This document shows positions 20,473-29,411 of a stretch of DNA of 64,000 nucleotides, piece after piece. This DNA is from Sphingobium lignivorans (GTDB taxonomy: Bacteria > Pseudomonadota > Alphaproteobacteria > Sphingomonadales > Sphingomonadaceae). The notes under the pieces are model-generated. The model did not search any database, was not told the origin of the DNA, and saw nothing but the letters and a program-made list of their open reading frames with translations. The translations under genes were made by a program, and so were the position numbers. Position 1 is the stretch's first letter. Every line of letters begins with the position of its first letter. The stretch is taken from positions 1,178,001 to 1,242,000 of the forward strand of contig NZ_JACHKA010000001.1 of assembly GCF_014203955.1 (NCBI RefSeq), written 5' to 3'.

Positions 20473-21324
20473 CTAGACCAAAGCCGCCTTGTAGAGCGCC
20501 GTCAGCGCTGCCCAGGCGTTCTCGGCGGCTGCTTCGTCATAGGCTTGGCTACCCGGCACGCACCAGCCATGGTCGGCCGGATAGACTTCCACGCTGGCTT
20601 CCTTGCCGGCCTTGGCGAAGGCGGCGGTGAGGATGTCCTTGGATTGCGGCTCGCGCGCATCGTCGTTCCGCGCCACCGCGACGAGATAGGCGGCGTTGGT
20701 CTTCGGGATCAGCAAATGCGGGCTGTTGGGCTTGTCGGTGGTGAGCCCGCCGCCGTGGAAGCTGGCGACCGCGCCGATGCGGTCCGGCACGGCGGCGGCG
20801 GTGCGGAAGGAGAGGGGGCCGCCCATGCAATAGCCCTGCACGCCCGCTTTCTTGCGCCGGTCGGTCTGCGGCCGGGCATCGAGGAAAGCGAGATAGGCCA
20901 CCGCGTCCTTGTCCACGCCCTCGTCGCTCATCGCCCCGCGATAGCCGAACAATGTCTGCCGGTTAGCGGGATCGTTGAAGTCCGCGCTGATCGCCGAGGC
21001 TTTGGCGCTGCGATAGAAGGGGTTGGGCACCAGCACGACATAGCCCTGCGCGGAGAGCCGGCGGCCCATCTCGCGGAACACCGGCCGGAGCCCCATGATG
21101 TCCGGCCAGACAAGGACGGCGGGCCATGGCCCGGTGCCGGCGGGATGGAATAGCACGGCGTCGGCCACCCCGTCCGGGGTCTTGACCGTCACGTCCTCCT
21201 CGACGACCTGCCCGGCAGCGCAGGCCGCGCCGGAAAAGCCCGTGGCCGCCGCCAGCGCGACGAAGGTGCGGCGCGTGAGGCTCCAGTCCTCGACAAGCCC
21301 CTGATTGATCTCATTGTCGCACAT
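20473..21324 (-). CDS. Tat-exported dienelactone hydrolase family protein
   Basis: An alpha/beta hydrolase of the DLH family, 283 residues. A twin-arginine signal is evident ('SLTRRTFVALAAATGFSG', then 'AACA'), so a folded periplasmic enzyme is likely. The nucleophile is Cys in GYCMGG, as in carboxymethylenebutenolidase, and the catalytic His sits in 'ADHGWCVPG'. Early 'VLVWPDIMGLRP' forms the oxyanion region. ATG 21324 has GGGAGAG upstream. It is divergent from phhA across 106 bp. Many annotated relatives act on unknown esters or lactones; dienelactone itself is not implied by the neighbours. Confidence 0.85.
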   Translation of the reverse strand: MCDNEINQGLVEDWSLTRRTFVALAAATGFSGAACAAGQVVEEDVTVKTPDGVADAVLFHPAGTGPWPAVLVWPDIMGLRPVFREMGRRLSAQGYVVLVPNPFYRSAKASAISADFNDPANRQTLFGYRGAMSDEGVDKDAVAYLAFLDARPQTDRRKKAGVQGYCMGGPLSFRTAAAVPDRIGAVASFHGGGLTTDKPNSPHLLIPKTNAAYLVAVARNDDAREPQSKDILTAAFAKAGKEASVEVYPADHGWCVPGSQAYDEAAAENAWAALTALYKAALV

Positions 21325-21430
21325 GCCGACTCTCTCCCGTCACTTTCGCCCGGATGCTCCCCTGCGCCCGGCGCGCTGTCAACCGGCCCGCGCTTTTACC
21401 CTTGCTCCTGCCCGTGCTACACTCGCGTGC

Positions 21431-22303
21431 ATGGAGAGCCTGCATATCCACGAGACACCGCCGCCCGGCGCGGCGCCGGACTGGACCATCGCCCAGAACT
21501 GGTCATCCTACAGCGCGCAGGATCATGCGATCTGGGACCGTCTGTTCGCGCGGCAGAGTGCTCAGCTTCCTGGCCGCGCCTGCGAGGCCTATCTGCGCGG
21601 GCTGGACGTGCTCAGGCTTTCGCGGCCCGGCATCCCGGATTTCGCGGAACTGTCCGATCGGCTGATGGCGCTCACCGGCTGGCAGGTCGTGGCGGTGCCG
21701 GGGCTGGTGCCGGACGATGTGTTCTTCGATCACCTCGCGCATCGCCGCTTCGTCTCCGGCACATTCATCCGGCGCGCGGACCAGCTCGATTATCTCCAGG
21801 AGCCAGACGTCTTCCATGACGTGTTCGGGCATGTACCGCTGCTCGCCGATCCGGTCTATGCGGATTACATGCAGGCTTATGGCGAGGGCGGCCTGCGCAG
21901 CCTGAGTTTCGGCGCGCTGCACAAGCTGGCGCGGCTTTACTGGTACACGGTCGAGTTCGGACTGGTCGAGGAAGCGGGTGGCCTGCGGCTATTCGGGGCC
22001 GGCATCGTTTCCAGCCATGGCGAGAGCATCTTCGCGCTGGACGATCCCAGCCCGAACCGCATCGCCTTCGATCTCCTGCGGGTCATGCGCACCGAGTACC
22101 GGATCGACGATTACCAGCAGAGCTATTTCGTGATCCCAAGCTTCGAGGCGCTGCTGAAGGCGACGGCCGAGGCGGATTTCGCGCCGGTCTATGCCGCGCT
22201 CGACTCGCTGCCGGATATCGCGCCGGACGCCGTGCTCCCGGAGGATCGGCTCTTCACGCGCGGCACGCAGGCTTATGCGCGCATGAAGGCCGCAGGCGCC
22301 TGA
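21431..22303 (+). CDS. phhA: Phenylalanine 4-hydroxylase
   Basis: Cytosolic pterin-dependent non-haem iron monooxygenase converting phenylalanine to tyrosine. The 290-residue monomeric bacterial form has the iron facial triad His129 and His134 ('FHDVFGHVPLL') and Glu175 ('YWYTVEFGLVEE'), plus the pterin region 'GIPDFAELSDRLMALTGW'. It lacks the ACT regulatory domain of animal enzymes. The start is ATG 21431; the open frame back to 21305 overlaps the divergent dlh start and lacks family similarity. No pterin carbinolamine dehydratase gene (phhB) is next to it. Confidence 0.95.
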   Translation: MESLHIHETPPPGAAPDWTIAQNWSSYSAQDHAIWDRLFARQSAQLPGRACEAYLRGLDVLRLSRPGIPDFAELSDRLMALTGWQVVAVPGLVPDDVFFDHLAHRRFVSGTFIRRADQLDYLQEPDVFHDVFGHVPLLADPVYADYMQAYGEGGLRSLSFGALHKLARLYWYTVEFGLVEEAGGLRLFGAGIVSSHGESIFALDDPSPNRIAFDLLRVMRTEYRIDDYQQSYFVIPSFEALLKATAEADFAPVYAALDSLPDIAPDAVLPEDRLFTRGTQAYARMKAAGA

Positions 22304-22306
22304 GCC

Positions 22307-22324
22307 GGCAGCGGCAGCGGCAGC
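22307..22324. repeat. Three GGCAGC hexamers after phhA
   Basis: Three perfect tandem GGCAGC units immediately after the phhA stop, then two degenerate units. It is short and noncoding, probably a slippage tract; no function suggested. Confidence 0.5.
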
Positions 22325-22349
22325 GGCACGGGCACGGCGCCGGTGCCGC

Positions 22350-23366
22350 TTACCAGCTCCCGTAGCCCGGGGCGTCGCCGAAGTCCTCGCGGCGCCAGTG
22401 GTGCGGGCGGCGCCAGCCGAAGCGGTGGCGCTTGCGCAGGCGGAGCGTCGGCCAGTCGCCATGGTCGGCGCGCTCCATGAGCAGCATGCCCTGCGCGCGA
22501 TAAGCGGCGGTCACGCGATCGGCCTGGGTCTTGAGCAGGCCTGCGATCACCAGCGTGCCACCGCCGGCGAGCTGGGCGACGAGGCTTGGCGCCAGCTCGA
22601 TCAGCGGCCCGGCAAGGATGTTGGCGACGATGAGGTCATAAGGCGCGAGGCCGACGATCAGGTCATGATCGACGCCGGGCGCCGCCACGAGCTGCACTTC
22701 ACCCGCGCCGCCGCCGAGCGGCACGCCGTTGAGCGCCGCATTCTCGGCTGAGACGGCGACCGCGACCGGATCGATGTCCGAGGCGAGGACATGCGCGCGT
22801 GGCCAGAGCGAGAGCGCGGCAAAGGCGAGCAGGCCCGTTCCCGTGCCGATGTCGGCGATGTTGCCGAAGCGATGGCCCGTCTCGCCGAGGCGCGAGAGCA
22901 CGTCCAGGCAGCCGCGCGTCGTCTCGTGCTGGCCAGTGCCGAAGGCGCGGCTCGCGGGGATGAGAAAATCGGTGAAGCCCGGGGGCGCCGCATCCTCGCC
23001 GTCATTGCGGACATGGAAGCGGCCGGCGGTGATCGGCTCCAGCCCCGCCTGGCTCTGCGTCAGCCAGTCGGCATCGGGCACCGGCTCCAGCTTGTAGGGC
23101 GTAGCCGTGCCATCGGGCAGGCGCGCGAGGACAGCGGCGATCGTCGCGTCGTCCGGCTTGTGCGGGAAAATGATGTCGAGCAGCCAGTCGTCGGGCCGCG
23201 TCTCGTCCGGCTCGCTCGCGACGAGCGCGGGTGGCGAGGGCCAGCCGGCGAACAGCATGTCCGCCTCGTCCTGCAGCTGCTCGCAAAGCGCGCGCGTGCA
23301 GGGGAAGCTCATTTGCCAGGCCGGGCTGGCAGGATCAGTGGTTCCGGTCGATGCGGGTTTCTTCAT
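22350..23366 (-). CDS. prmA: Ribosomal protein L11 methyltransferase PrmA
   Basis: SAM-dependent methyltransferase that trimethylates ribosomal protein L11. The 338 residues hold a variable N-terminal L11-recognition part and then the Rossmann domain. Motifs are 'AFGTGQHETTRGCLDVL', SAM motif I 'IADIGTGTGLLAFAA', an acidic 'ASDIDPVAV' and the catalytic 'YDLIVANILAGPLIELAP'. About 40 extra C-terminal residues rich in Arg/His/Trp ('FGWRRPHHWRREDFG') go beyond the usual end. ATG 23366; convergent with phhA. Confidence 0.92.
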   Translation of the reverse strand: MKKPASTGTTDPASPAWQMSFPCTRALCEQLQDEADMLFAGWPSPPALVASEPDETRPDDWLLDIIFPHKPDDATIAAVLARLPDGTATPYKLEPVPDADWLTQSQAGLEPITAGRFHVRNDGEDAAPPGFTDFLIPASRAFGTGQHETTRGCLDVLSRLGETGHRFGNIADIGTGTGLLAFAALSLWPRAHVLASDIDPVAVAVSAENAALNGVPLGGGAGEVQLVAAPGVDHDLIVGLAPYDLIVANILAGPLIELAPSLVAQLAGGGTLVIAGLLKTQADRVTAAYRAQGMLLMERADHGDWPTLRLRKRHRFGWRRPHHWRREDFGDAPGYGSW

Positions 23367-23479
23367 GCCGCCCGTCTAGCGCACCCGGCGCGGAATATGA
23401 ACCGCGCGCGTCAACGGGTGGCCGGATGGCGGAAACGGGGGACGGAGGTCCGGGCGCGGGGCGTGGCGGACGGCAGGCC

Positions 23480-24868
23480 TCAGCCCGCCGTGCGCCTGCC
23501 GTTGCTGCCGACCGACAGGACGAAGTTCATCGAGCGGTCGCGCAGGCCGCCCAGATGATTGCGCACTTCAGTGAAGCCGCTCTCCAGATCGTCGATCTCG
23601 GAGGCCACGATCTCGGTGTCCTGGCGGATGGCCGAGATGTTGGAGGACATGGAATCGGCGGCCAGCGCGGTCTCGTCCACGGCGGCAGTGATCATCGTCA
23701 CCGTCTGGGACTGGGCGTCCATGGCGGTGCGGATGCGCATGCTCATGGTCTGCACGTCCTGCACCGTGGCGCGGATGCGGTCGTTGGTCTCCACCGAGAG
23801 ACGCGTGGCGTTCTGGATGGCGGCGATCTTCTGCGCGATATCGTCGGTCGCGCGCGCCGTCTGGCTGGCGAGCGACTTCACTTCCTGCGCCACGACTGCG
23901 AAGCCGCGGCCCGCATCGCCTGCCCGTGCCGCCTCGATGGTGGCGTTGAGGGCCAGCAGATTGGTCTGGCCGGCAATGTCGCGGATGAGGCCGAGGATCG
24001 ATTCGATCGACTGGGCATGGTCGGACAGCGTGGCGGACATGGTGACCGCCTCGCCGGCCTGCTGGGATGCGCGCGCGGCGACTTCGGCCGCCTGGTCGAC
24101 TTCGGTGCGGGCTTCCTCGATGGCACGGATGAGACCGGAGCTGGTGTGCGCTGCCTCGCGCATGGCGATGGCGGATTGCTCGGCCGCAGCAGCGACTTCG
24201 CTTGCCTTGTCGAGCATGCCGCGCGTGGCGCTGGACGCTTCGCGAGCCTGGTCGCGCAGCCGGTCGCCCAGATCGGCGGCCTTGTCGATCTGGCCGGTGA
24301 GCAGCTCGGAGAATTGCTGGCGCTGGCGATCGCGCTCGAGGCGATCCTGGTCGCGGATGGAATCGGCATAGGCCGCGCAGCACAGTTCCACCTGGACCAG
24401 CGAGATGAATCGCATGGCCCCGAGCAGGGCGGCGCGCTCGTCACGATCGGCGACATTCTCGCCCAGGATCTCGCGGACCTTGTCGACCACGCAGTTGATC
24501 GTGAAGATCTGGCTGCGGATGGACAGCCCGCGCGCCATGGCGCTCATCAGGAAAGCGCGCGATTCCTCGCCCCAGCGCTCGCCGGCGAAATCCGTCAGCA
24601 GATGCCGGTGGAAAGCACGGGCGCCCTGGCGAAGCAGGTCGAGTTCCCCGGCGCTGTGAGTGTGGAAGACGGCATTGGCGAGATAGGCCTCGTAAGCGGT
24701 GTCGCCCAGCTCGTCGATGCGATCGCCGACCGCCTGCGCGATCTTGGCCGCCATGCCCGGGAGCTTGCCCTCCGGGTCAAATTCGCGAAGGCGCTCCGCC
24801 ATCGAAATCGTATCGCTGATAACTGCGGTCATGGCTTGCTCGATCCCCTGCCCCGACACGGTAACCAT
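23480..24868 (-). CDS. Soluble methyl-accepting chemotaxis protein
   Basis: A 462-residue chemoreceptor without any membrane segment, so a cytoplasmic sensor. The C-terminal signalling domain (about 190-440) is a long coiled coil with the conserved hairpin tip ('[20 protein letters not shown]', then 'KSLA') for CheA/CheW contact. The N-terminal 1-180 is all-helical ('[20 protein letters not shown]', '[18 protein letters not shown]') and matches no sensor domain I can name. A globin-like or other helical-bundle sensor is possible, but I cannot assign a haem ligand. No che genes are nearby. Confidence 0.85.
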   Translation of the reverse strand: MVTVSGQGIEQAMTAVISDTISMAERLREFDPEGKLPGMAAKIAQAVGDRIDELGDTAYEAYLANAVFHTHSAGELDLLRQGARAFHRHLLTDFAGERWGEESRAFLMSAMARGLSIRSQIFTINCVVDKVREILGENVADRDERAALLGAMRFISLVQVELCCAAYADSIRDQDRLERDRQRQQFSELLTGQIDKAADLGDRLRDQAREASSATRGMLDKASEVAAAAEQSAIAMREAAHTSSGLIRAIEEARTEVDQAAEVAARASQQAGEAVTMSATLSDHAQSIESILGLIRDIAGQTNLLALNATIEAARAGDAGRGFAVVAQEVKSLASQTARATDDIAQKIAAIQNATRLSVETNDRIRATVQDVQTMSMRIRTAMDAQSQTVTMITAAVDETALAADSMSSNISAIRQDTEIVASEIDDLESGFTEVRNHLGGLRDRSMNFVLSVGSNGRRTAG

Positions 24869-25024
24869 CTTGGTCGGATCGCCGGATAGCGACTCTTCGT
24901 TAATCGCGGGTTATTGTCGCGGGGGTCCCACCGGTTTCCGGACAGGGACAGCGAACATTTGCAGTGCGGCGGCTTTGCGCTAAAGGGGCCGCGACATTTC
25001 ACTTCAGCTTCAGGATGGCTCGGC
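24869..25024. promoter_or_regulatory. Divergent promoter region between MCP and sdh genes
   Basis: A 156-bp divergent gap that must carry promoters for the chemoreceptor (minus) and the sdhCDA operon (plus). No clear -10/-35 pair or operator could be assigned by eye. Confidence 0.35.
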
Positions 25025-25459
25025 ATGGCGCAATCCCGGCAAAGGCCGCTCTCACCGCACCTCTCGATCTGGCGATGGGGCCCGCACATGCTGGTTTCCA
25101 TCCTGCACCGCGTCACGGGCGACGGCATGGCGGTCCTTGGCGCGCTCATGCTCAGCTGGTGGCTGTTCGCCGCCGCGAGCGGACCCTCGGCTTATGCGAC
25201 GTTCCAATATTATATGTGGCAGGCCGATGCCGCCGATACGCTCGGCCTGGTGGTCAACGTGCTCGCGCGGATCCTGCTGGTCGGCCTGAGCTGGGCCTTT
25301 TTCCAGCATCTTTTCTCCGGCCTTCGCCATCTCGTGCTGGATATGGGCGCGGGCTATGAGCTGCGGACGAACAAGCGCTGGTCAATGCTGATCGTCGCGG
25401 CAGCGATCGTGGCGACCATCGCCTTCTGGGGCTGGATGCTGGTGGGGAGGACGCACTGA
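25025..25459 (+). CDS. sdhC: Succinate dehydrogenase cytochrome b556 subunit SdhC
   Basis: Membrane anchor and haem/quinone subunit of complex II. The 144 residues begin 'RPLSPHLSIWRWGPHMLVSI', with the SdhC signature 'SILHRVTGDG' and three hydrophobic helices. The haem-ligand region is 'FFQHLFSGLRHLVLDMG'. I chose ATG 25025 (AGGA upstream); the frame stays open to 24914, but the extension is not SdhC-like. Its stop overlaps the sdhD start (TGATG at 25457-25461). Confidence 0.93.
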   Translation: MAQSRQRPLSPHLSIWRWGPHMLVSILHRVTGDGMAVLGALMLSWWLFAAASGPSAYATFQYYMWQADAADTLGLVVNVLARILLVGLSWAFFQHLFSGLRHLVLDMGAGYELRTNKRWSMLIVAAAIVATIAFWGWMLVGRTH

Positions 25460-25848
25460 TGGGCACGGGAACGGGAGTAGGCCGCGTTCGCGGTCTTGGA
25501 TCGGCGCGCAGCGGCACGCATCATTGGGTCGCGCAGCGCGTGACGGCGGTGGGCAATGCCCTGCTGGTCACCTGGTTCGTCGTCAGCCTGGCGATGCTGC
25601 CATCCTATGATCATGCCGCGGTCACCGGTTGGCTCGCCCAGCCCATCGTCGCCCTGCCGATGATGCTGATGATCGCCAATCTCTTTTACCATATCCGGCT
25701 GGGGCTGCAGGTGCTGATCGAGGACTATGTCCATGACGAGGGCCTGAAGTTCGCCACGCTCATCCTGCTCCATTTCTTCGTGATCGGCTGCGCGGCCGTC
25801 GGTCTCTTCTCGGTTGCCCGAATCGCATTTGCCGGAGGCGCGTTCTGA
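25459..25848 (+). CDS. sdhD: Succinate dehydrogenase membrane anchor SdhD
   Basis: Second hydrophobic subunit of complex II. The 129 residues contain a basic N-terminus, '[20 protein letters not shown]' and three membrane helices. The haem/quinone region is '[20 protein letters not shown]', with His and Tyr-Val-His-Asp. It overlaps sdhC upstream and sdhA downstream by TGATG junctions, so the three genes are translationally coupled. Confidence 0.93.
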   Translation: MGTGTGVGRVRGLGSARSGTHHWVAQRVTAVGNALLVTWFVVSLAMLPSYDHAAVTGWLAQPIVALPMMLMIANLFYHIRLGLQVLIEDYVHDEGLKFATLILLHFFVIGCAAVGLFSVARIAFAGGAF

Positions 25849-27665
25849 TGTCGGAAACTGCTTCGACGCCCGCATACAAGATCATCGACCACACCTATGA
25901 CGCGGTGGTCGTCGGCGCCGGCGGCTCGGGCCTTCGCGCCACGATGGGCATTGCCGAGAGCGGCCTCAAGACGGCCTGCATCACCAAGGTCTTCCCCACC
26001 CGCAGCCACACCGTCGCGGCACAGGGCGGCATCGCCGCGTCGCTCGGCAACATGGGGCCGGACCACTGGACCTGGCACATGTTCGACACCGTGAAGGGAT
26101 CGGACTGGCTCGGCGATCAGGACGCGATCGAATATATGGTCCGGGAGGCGCCTGCCGCCGTCTACGAGCTGGAACATGCCGGCGTGCCCTTCAGCCGCAC
26201 CGGCGAGGGCCGGATCTACCAGCGCCCGTTCGGGGGCATGATGCAGAATATGGGCGAAGGCCCGCCGGCCCAGCGCACTTGCGCCGCTGCGGACCGCACC
26301 GGCCACGCCATGCTGCATGCGCTCTACCAGCAGAGCCTCAAATATGACGCGGACTTCTTCATCGAATATTTCGCGCTCGACCTCATCATGGAAGATGGCG
26401 AGTGCCGGGGCGTCATCGCCCTGTGCATGGATGACGGGACGATCCACCGCTTCCGCGCGCATTCCGTGGTGCTGGCGACCGGCGGCTATGGCCGCGCCTA
26501 TTTCTCGGCAACCAGCGCGCATACCTGCACGGGCGACGGCGGCGGCATGGTGCTGCGTGCGGGGCTTCCGCTGCAGGACCTGGAGTTCGTCCAGTTCCAC
26601 CCGACCGGCATCTATGGCGCGGGCGTGCTCATCACCGAGGGCGCGCGCGGCGAGGGCGGCTATCTGACCAACTCGGAAGGCGAGCGCTTCATGGAGCGCT
26701 ATGCCCCGTCCGCCAAGGACCTGGCGAGCCGCGACGTCGTTTCCCGCTCGATGGCGATGGAAATCCGCGAGGGGCGGGGCGTCGGCGCCAACAAGGACCA
26801 CATCCACCTGCACCTCGATCATATCGATCCCAAGGTGCTGGCCGAGCGCCTGCCGGGCATCACCGAATCGGGCAAGATCTTCGCCGGCGTGGACCTGACG
26901 CGCCAGCCGCTGCCCGTCGTGCCGACCGTGCATTACAATATGGGCGGCATTCCGACCAATTATCATGGCGAAGTGGTGACGCTGAAGGATGGCAATCCCG
27001 ATACCGTCGTGCCCGGCCTGTTCGCCGTCGGCGAGGCGGCCTGCGTGTCCGTTCATGGCGCCAACCGGCTCGGCTCCAACTCGCTGATCGACCTCGTGGT
27101 CTTCGGCCGCGCGACCGGCAAGCGGATCGCCGAACTGGTCAAGCCCGGCACCACGCACAAGCCGCTGGCGAAGGGATCGGAAGAGTTCGCGCTCACCCGT
27201 CTCGATCATTTCCGCAACGCAAAGGGCGGCACGCCCACGGCGCAGATCCGGCTCGAGATGCAGCGCACCATGCAAGCTCATGCCGCCGTGTTCCGCACCG
27301 AGGAGATCATGGCCGAGGGCGTCGAGAAGCTCGGGCAGGTCTATGCGAGCATGAGCGACATCGCCGTGACCGACCGCTCCCTCATCTGGAACAGCGATCT
27401 TGTGGAGACGCTGGAGCTGGACAACCTCATCTCGCAGGCGAGCGTCACCATTCAGGGCGCCATCAACCGCAAGGAAAGCCGCGGCGCCCATGCGCGCGAG
27501 GATTATCCGGAGCGCGACGACGCCAACTGGATGAAACACAGCCTCGGCTGGTTCGAGGGCTGGGGCGGCCAGGGTGGCACGGTCACCCTCGGCGAGCGGC
27601 CTGTGCACGACTATACGCTCACCGACGAGGTGGAGTATATCAAGCCCAAGAAGCGGGTCTACTGA
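25848..27665 (+). CDS. sdhA: Succinate dehydrogenase flavoprotein subunit SdhA
   Basis: Catalytic FAD subunit oxidising succinate to fumarate, on the cytoplasmic face of the inner membrane. The 605 residues have the FAD Rossmann motif '[19 protein letters not shown]' and the covalent-FAD histidine in '[17 protein letters not shown]'. The active-site Arg region is '[20 protein letters not shown]', followed by '[15 protein letters not shown]' and '[20 protein letters not shown]'. The C-terminal helical domain ends normally ('[14 protein letters not shown]'). The usual next gene, sdhB, is not found downstream in this window. Confidence 0.97.
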   Translation: MSETASTPAYKIIDHTYDAVVVGAGGSGLRATMGIAESGLKTACITKVFPTRSHTVAAQGGIAASLGNMGPDHWTWHMFDTVKGSDWLGDQDAIEYMVREAPAAVYELEHAGVPFSRTGEGRIYQRPFGGMMQNMGEGPPAQRTCAAADRTGHAMLHALYQQSLKYDADFFIEYFALDLIMEDGECRGVIALCMDDGTIHRFRAHSVVLATGGYGRAYFSATSAHTCTGDGGGMVLRAGLPLQDLEFVQFHPTGIYGAGVLITEGARGEGGYLTNSEGERFMERYAPSAKDLASRDVVSRSMAMEIREGRGVGANKDHIHLHLDHIDPKVLAERLPGITESGKIFAGVDLTRQPLPVVPTVHYNMGGIPTNYHGEVVTLKDGNPDTVVPGLFAVGEAACVSVHGANRLGSNSLIDLVVFGRATGKRIAELVKPGTTHKPLAKGSEEFALTRLDHFRNAKGGTPTAQIRLEMQRTMQAHAAVFRTEEIMAEGVEKLGQVYASMSDIAVTDRSLIWNSDLVETLELDNLISQASVTIQGAINRKESRGAHAREDYPERDDANWMKHSLGWFEGWGGQGGTVTLGERPVHDYTLTDEVEYIKPKKRVY

Positions 27666-28018
27666 TCGCCGCGTCGCTTATGGCGGCGCGGATTCAGCGG
27701 CGCGCATTCTCCGGCATAGCGACGATCGGCCGCGCGTGATCGGCTGTGACCCTGCCCTGCGTGGCTAGGCCATGAGGGCAGTCAGCAGCACGCCGGGAGC
27801 CAAGCAGGCTCGGGCGCGCCTTCCGGCAGGCCGGTCGCCGGCGGCAGCCGTCCGGAGGCAGGCAAGAGATGCCCGCCACCCGGAGACCGTCGCCGATCGG
27901 CCGGGACCGTCAGTCCGAGAGCTTCGATCCCGCCAGCCTTGCGCTCGCGAGTCTCAACCTCTGTCGATAATCAGGCAGCCTTTATCGGCAATTCGGGTTC
28001 GCCGGCTTCTGCCGGCTA
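27666..28018. other. Intergenic gap after sdhA, no gene seen
   Basis: A 353-bp GC-rich stretch. No frame resembles the iron-sulfur subunit SdhB (its Cys clusters are absent), and the space is too short for it. Several short GC inverted repeats (for example CGCCGC...GCGGCG at about 27668-27690) may end sdh transcription. Confidence 0.45.
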
Positions 28019-28180
28019 TCAGGTGCCTGCCTGGGCAAGTTCCTGTTTGATCTGGAGTTTCTGCTTCTTGAGCATCGCTACGAGGAGCGTATCTGGTTGC
28101 GGACGCGCGGTCTCCGTCCGGATCCGGGCTTCCAGCCCGGCATGTTTGGCATGAAGTGCGGAAACATGACCTGTATCCAT
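28019..28180 (-). CDS. YdcH/DUF465 family small protein
   Basis: 53 residues, with a perfect GGAGG site before ATG 28180. The sequence fits DUF465: 'HVSALHAKHAGLEARIRTE' then 'RPQPDTLLVAMLKKQKLQIK' and a final 'QEL', a predicted helical hairpin. The family is widespread in proteobacteria and its function is not established. An upstream in-frame start at 28225 lacks a ribosome site. It is divergent from a second family member at 28446. Confidence 0.82.
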   Translation of the reverse strand: MDTGHVSALHAKHAGLEARIRTETARPQPDTLLVAMLKKQKLQIKQELAQAGT

Positions 28181-28445
28181 CAGTTCCTCCTTGGCCATTG
28201 AGACAATGGGGATTGAGTAGATCACCTTTCTTAGGGTCTGTCGCTGTCTTTTCGACTCTCTTTGCGATGAATCGACGCGAGAGGGTCGGCAGCATGTGCA
28301 AGGCAGGCTTCCTCACCCTCGCCATTGCGCCGCCGTGGAATAAAATCCTGCAACTACGCTCTTTTCTTTCGGGGCTTGCGCATTGCGGCCCGGGTGTCGC
28401 AGTGCGATGATCGATCGGAGTGAATGGGTTGGAGGTCGCGAGTCG
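28181..28445. promoter_or_regulatory. Divergent promoter region between two DUF465 genes
   Basis: A 265-bp gap, locally A/T-richer, between two divergent small genes of the same family. An A/T run near 28336-28345 and TTTTC tracts suggest promoters, but no defined sigma-factor motif could be fixed. Confidence 0.35.
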
Positions 28446-28646
28446 GTGCTGACGGCGGAGGAAATCGAGCGGCGGCTGGAGCTACTGCGCGTCGAGCATC
28501 GTGATCTGGATTGCGCCATCGTCGCGCTCAGCCAGCTCGCCCAGCCCGATCAGCTGCAGCTTGCCCGGTTGAAGAAGCGCAAGCTGCGCCTGCGCGACGA
28601 GATCACGATGCTGGAGAACAGCCTCATCCCGGATATCATCGCCTGA
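28446..28646 (+). CDS. YdcH/DUF465 family small protein
   Basis: 66 residues if started at GTG 28446, which has GGAGGT (28431-28436) at good distance; ATG 28407 is in frame but has no ribosome site. The sequence is DUF465-like: 'EIERRLELLRVEHRDLDCAI' and 'DQLQLARLKKRKLRLRDEI', a two-helix coiled coil. Unlike its divergent partner it has the longer 'RVEHRDLDCAI' N-terminal version. Function unknown. Confidence 0.8.
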   Translation: MLTAEEIERRLELLRVEHRDLDCAIVALSQLAQPDQLQLARLKKRKLRLRDEITMLENSLIPDIIA

Positions 28647-28821
28647 GGGTGTGGGAAGCGGGCAGGTGCGGCCCCGCATCGCACTGGCGCGCATTTCCGG
28701 ACGCGCTCTGAGTCGTCTGCCTTGCGCCATTCTGAGACGATTGCGCCGGTGCGGGGCTGCCGGATGTTGATTTGCAGTTAACGCACCTGACAGGGGCGGG
28801 GGACTGTGGCAGCAAATCGGG

Positions 28822-29301
28822 ATGAAAGACTCGATCTCGCTGCTCCACCAGTTCGACCGCCGGCTGATCGACAGTCTTTATGTCGAGGCCATGGTGCTGG
28901 CCGACGAGGCGCGGTCCTTCTTCGATCATCGGGCAGAGGAGCACCGCGCGGTCCTGAGCCAGGTCGACCGGGTGGAATTCGCGTGCGAATCGCTCAAGGT
29001 GACGACCCGCCTGATGCACATCATCGCCTGGCTGCTTACCCAGCGCGCGATCATCCACGGGGAATTGCCCGAGTCGTCGCGCACCGATGCGCATCACCGG
29101 CTGGGCGAGGCCGCTTCCACGCCAGCCGGCATGACCGCGCGCTTCAGCGAGGAAATGGCGAGCCTCATCGGCGCAAGCGAGGATCTCTACCAGCGCGTCG
29201 CGCGGCTGGAGCGCCAGTTTGTCGGCCGCGCGGACGGGGCGCTGCCCATGCCGACCGGCCCGGCGCGGGACCTGCTCACACGCCTCGAACGCGCTTTCTG
29301 A
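28822..29301 (+). CDS. rcdA: RcdA-family protein (DUF1465)
   Basis: 159 residues matching the alphaproteobacterial DUF1465/RcdA family ('RRLIDSLYVEAMVLADEARS', 'FACESLKVTTRLMHIIAWLL'). In Caulobacter, RcdA is an adaptor in the ClpXP hierarchy that degrades the cell-cycle regulator CtrA. That role is established there, not in this organism. The protein is helical and cytosolic, ending 'ARDLLTRLERAF'. It sits after a DUF465 gene and before tamA. Confidence 0.82.
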   Translation: MKDSISLLHQFDRRLIDSLYVEAMVLADEARSFFDHRAEEHRAVLSQVDRVEFACESLKVTTRLMHIIAWLLTQRAIIHGELPESSRTDAHHRLGEAASTPAGMTARFSEEMASLIGASEDLYQRVARLERQFVGRADGALPMPTGPARDLLTRLERAF

Positions 29302-29411
29302 GCCCGGGCCGCCGCGCGGCACCTGTGGGCGGCACTCCACGGAGCCCGCAAAAGCGGTCAGGCGATCGGAATGTCGCTTGCAGTCGGGCGGCGAACTCAT
29401 AGACAGGGCAG

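Noticed and set aside
22307..22340. Possible CRISPR or larger tandem repeat after phhA
   Set aside because: Only three perfect hexamers without spacers; a slippage tract.
27666..28018. A truncated or frameshifted sdhB remnant
   Set aside because: No Cys-cluster motifs or SdhB-like segments in any frame; the stretch is noncoding.
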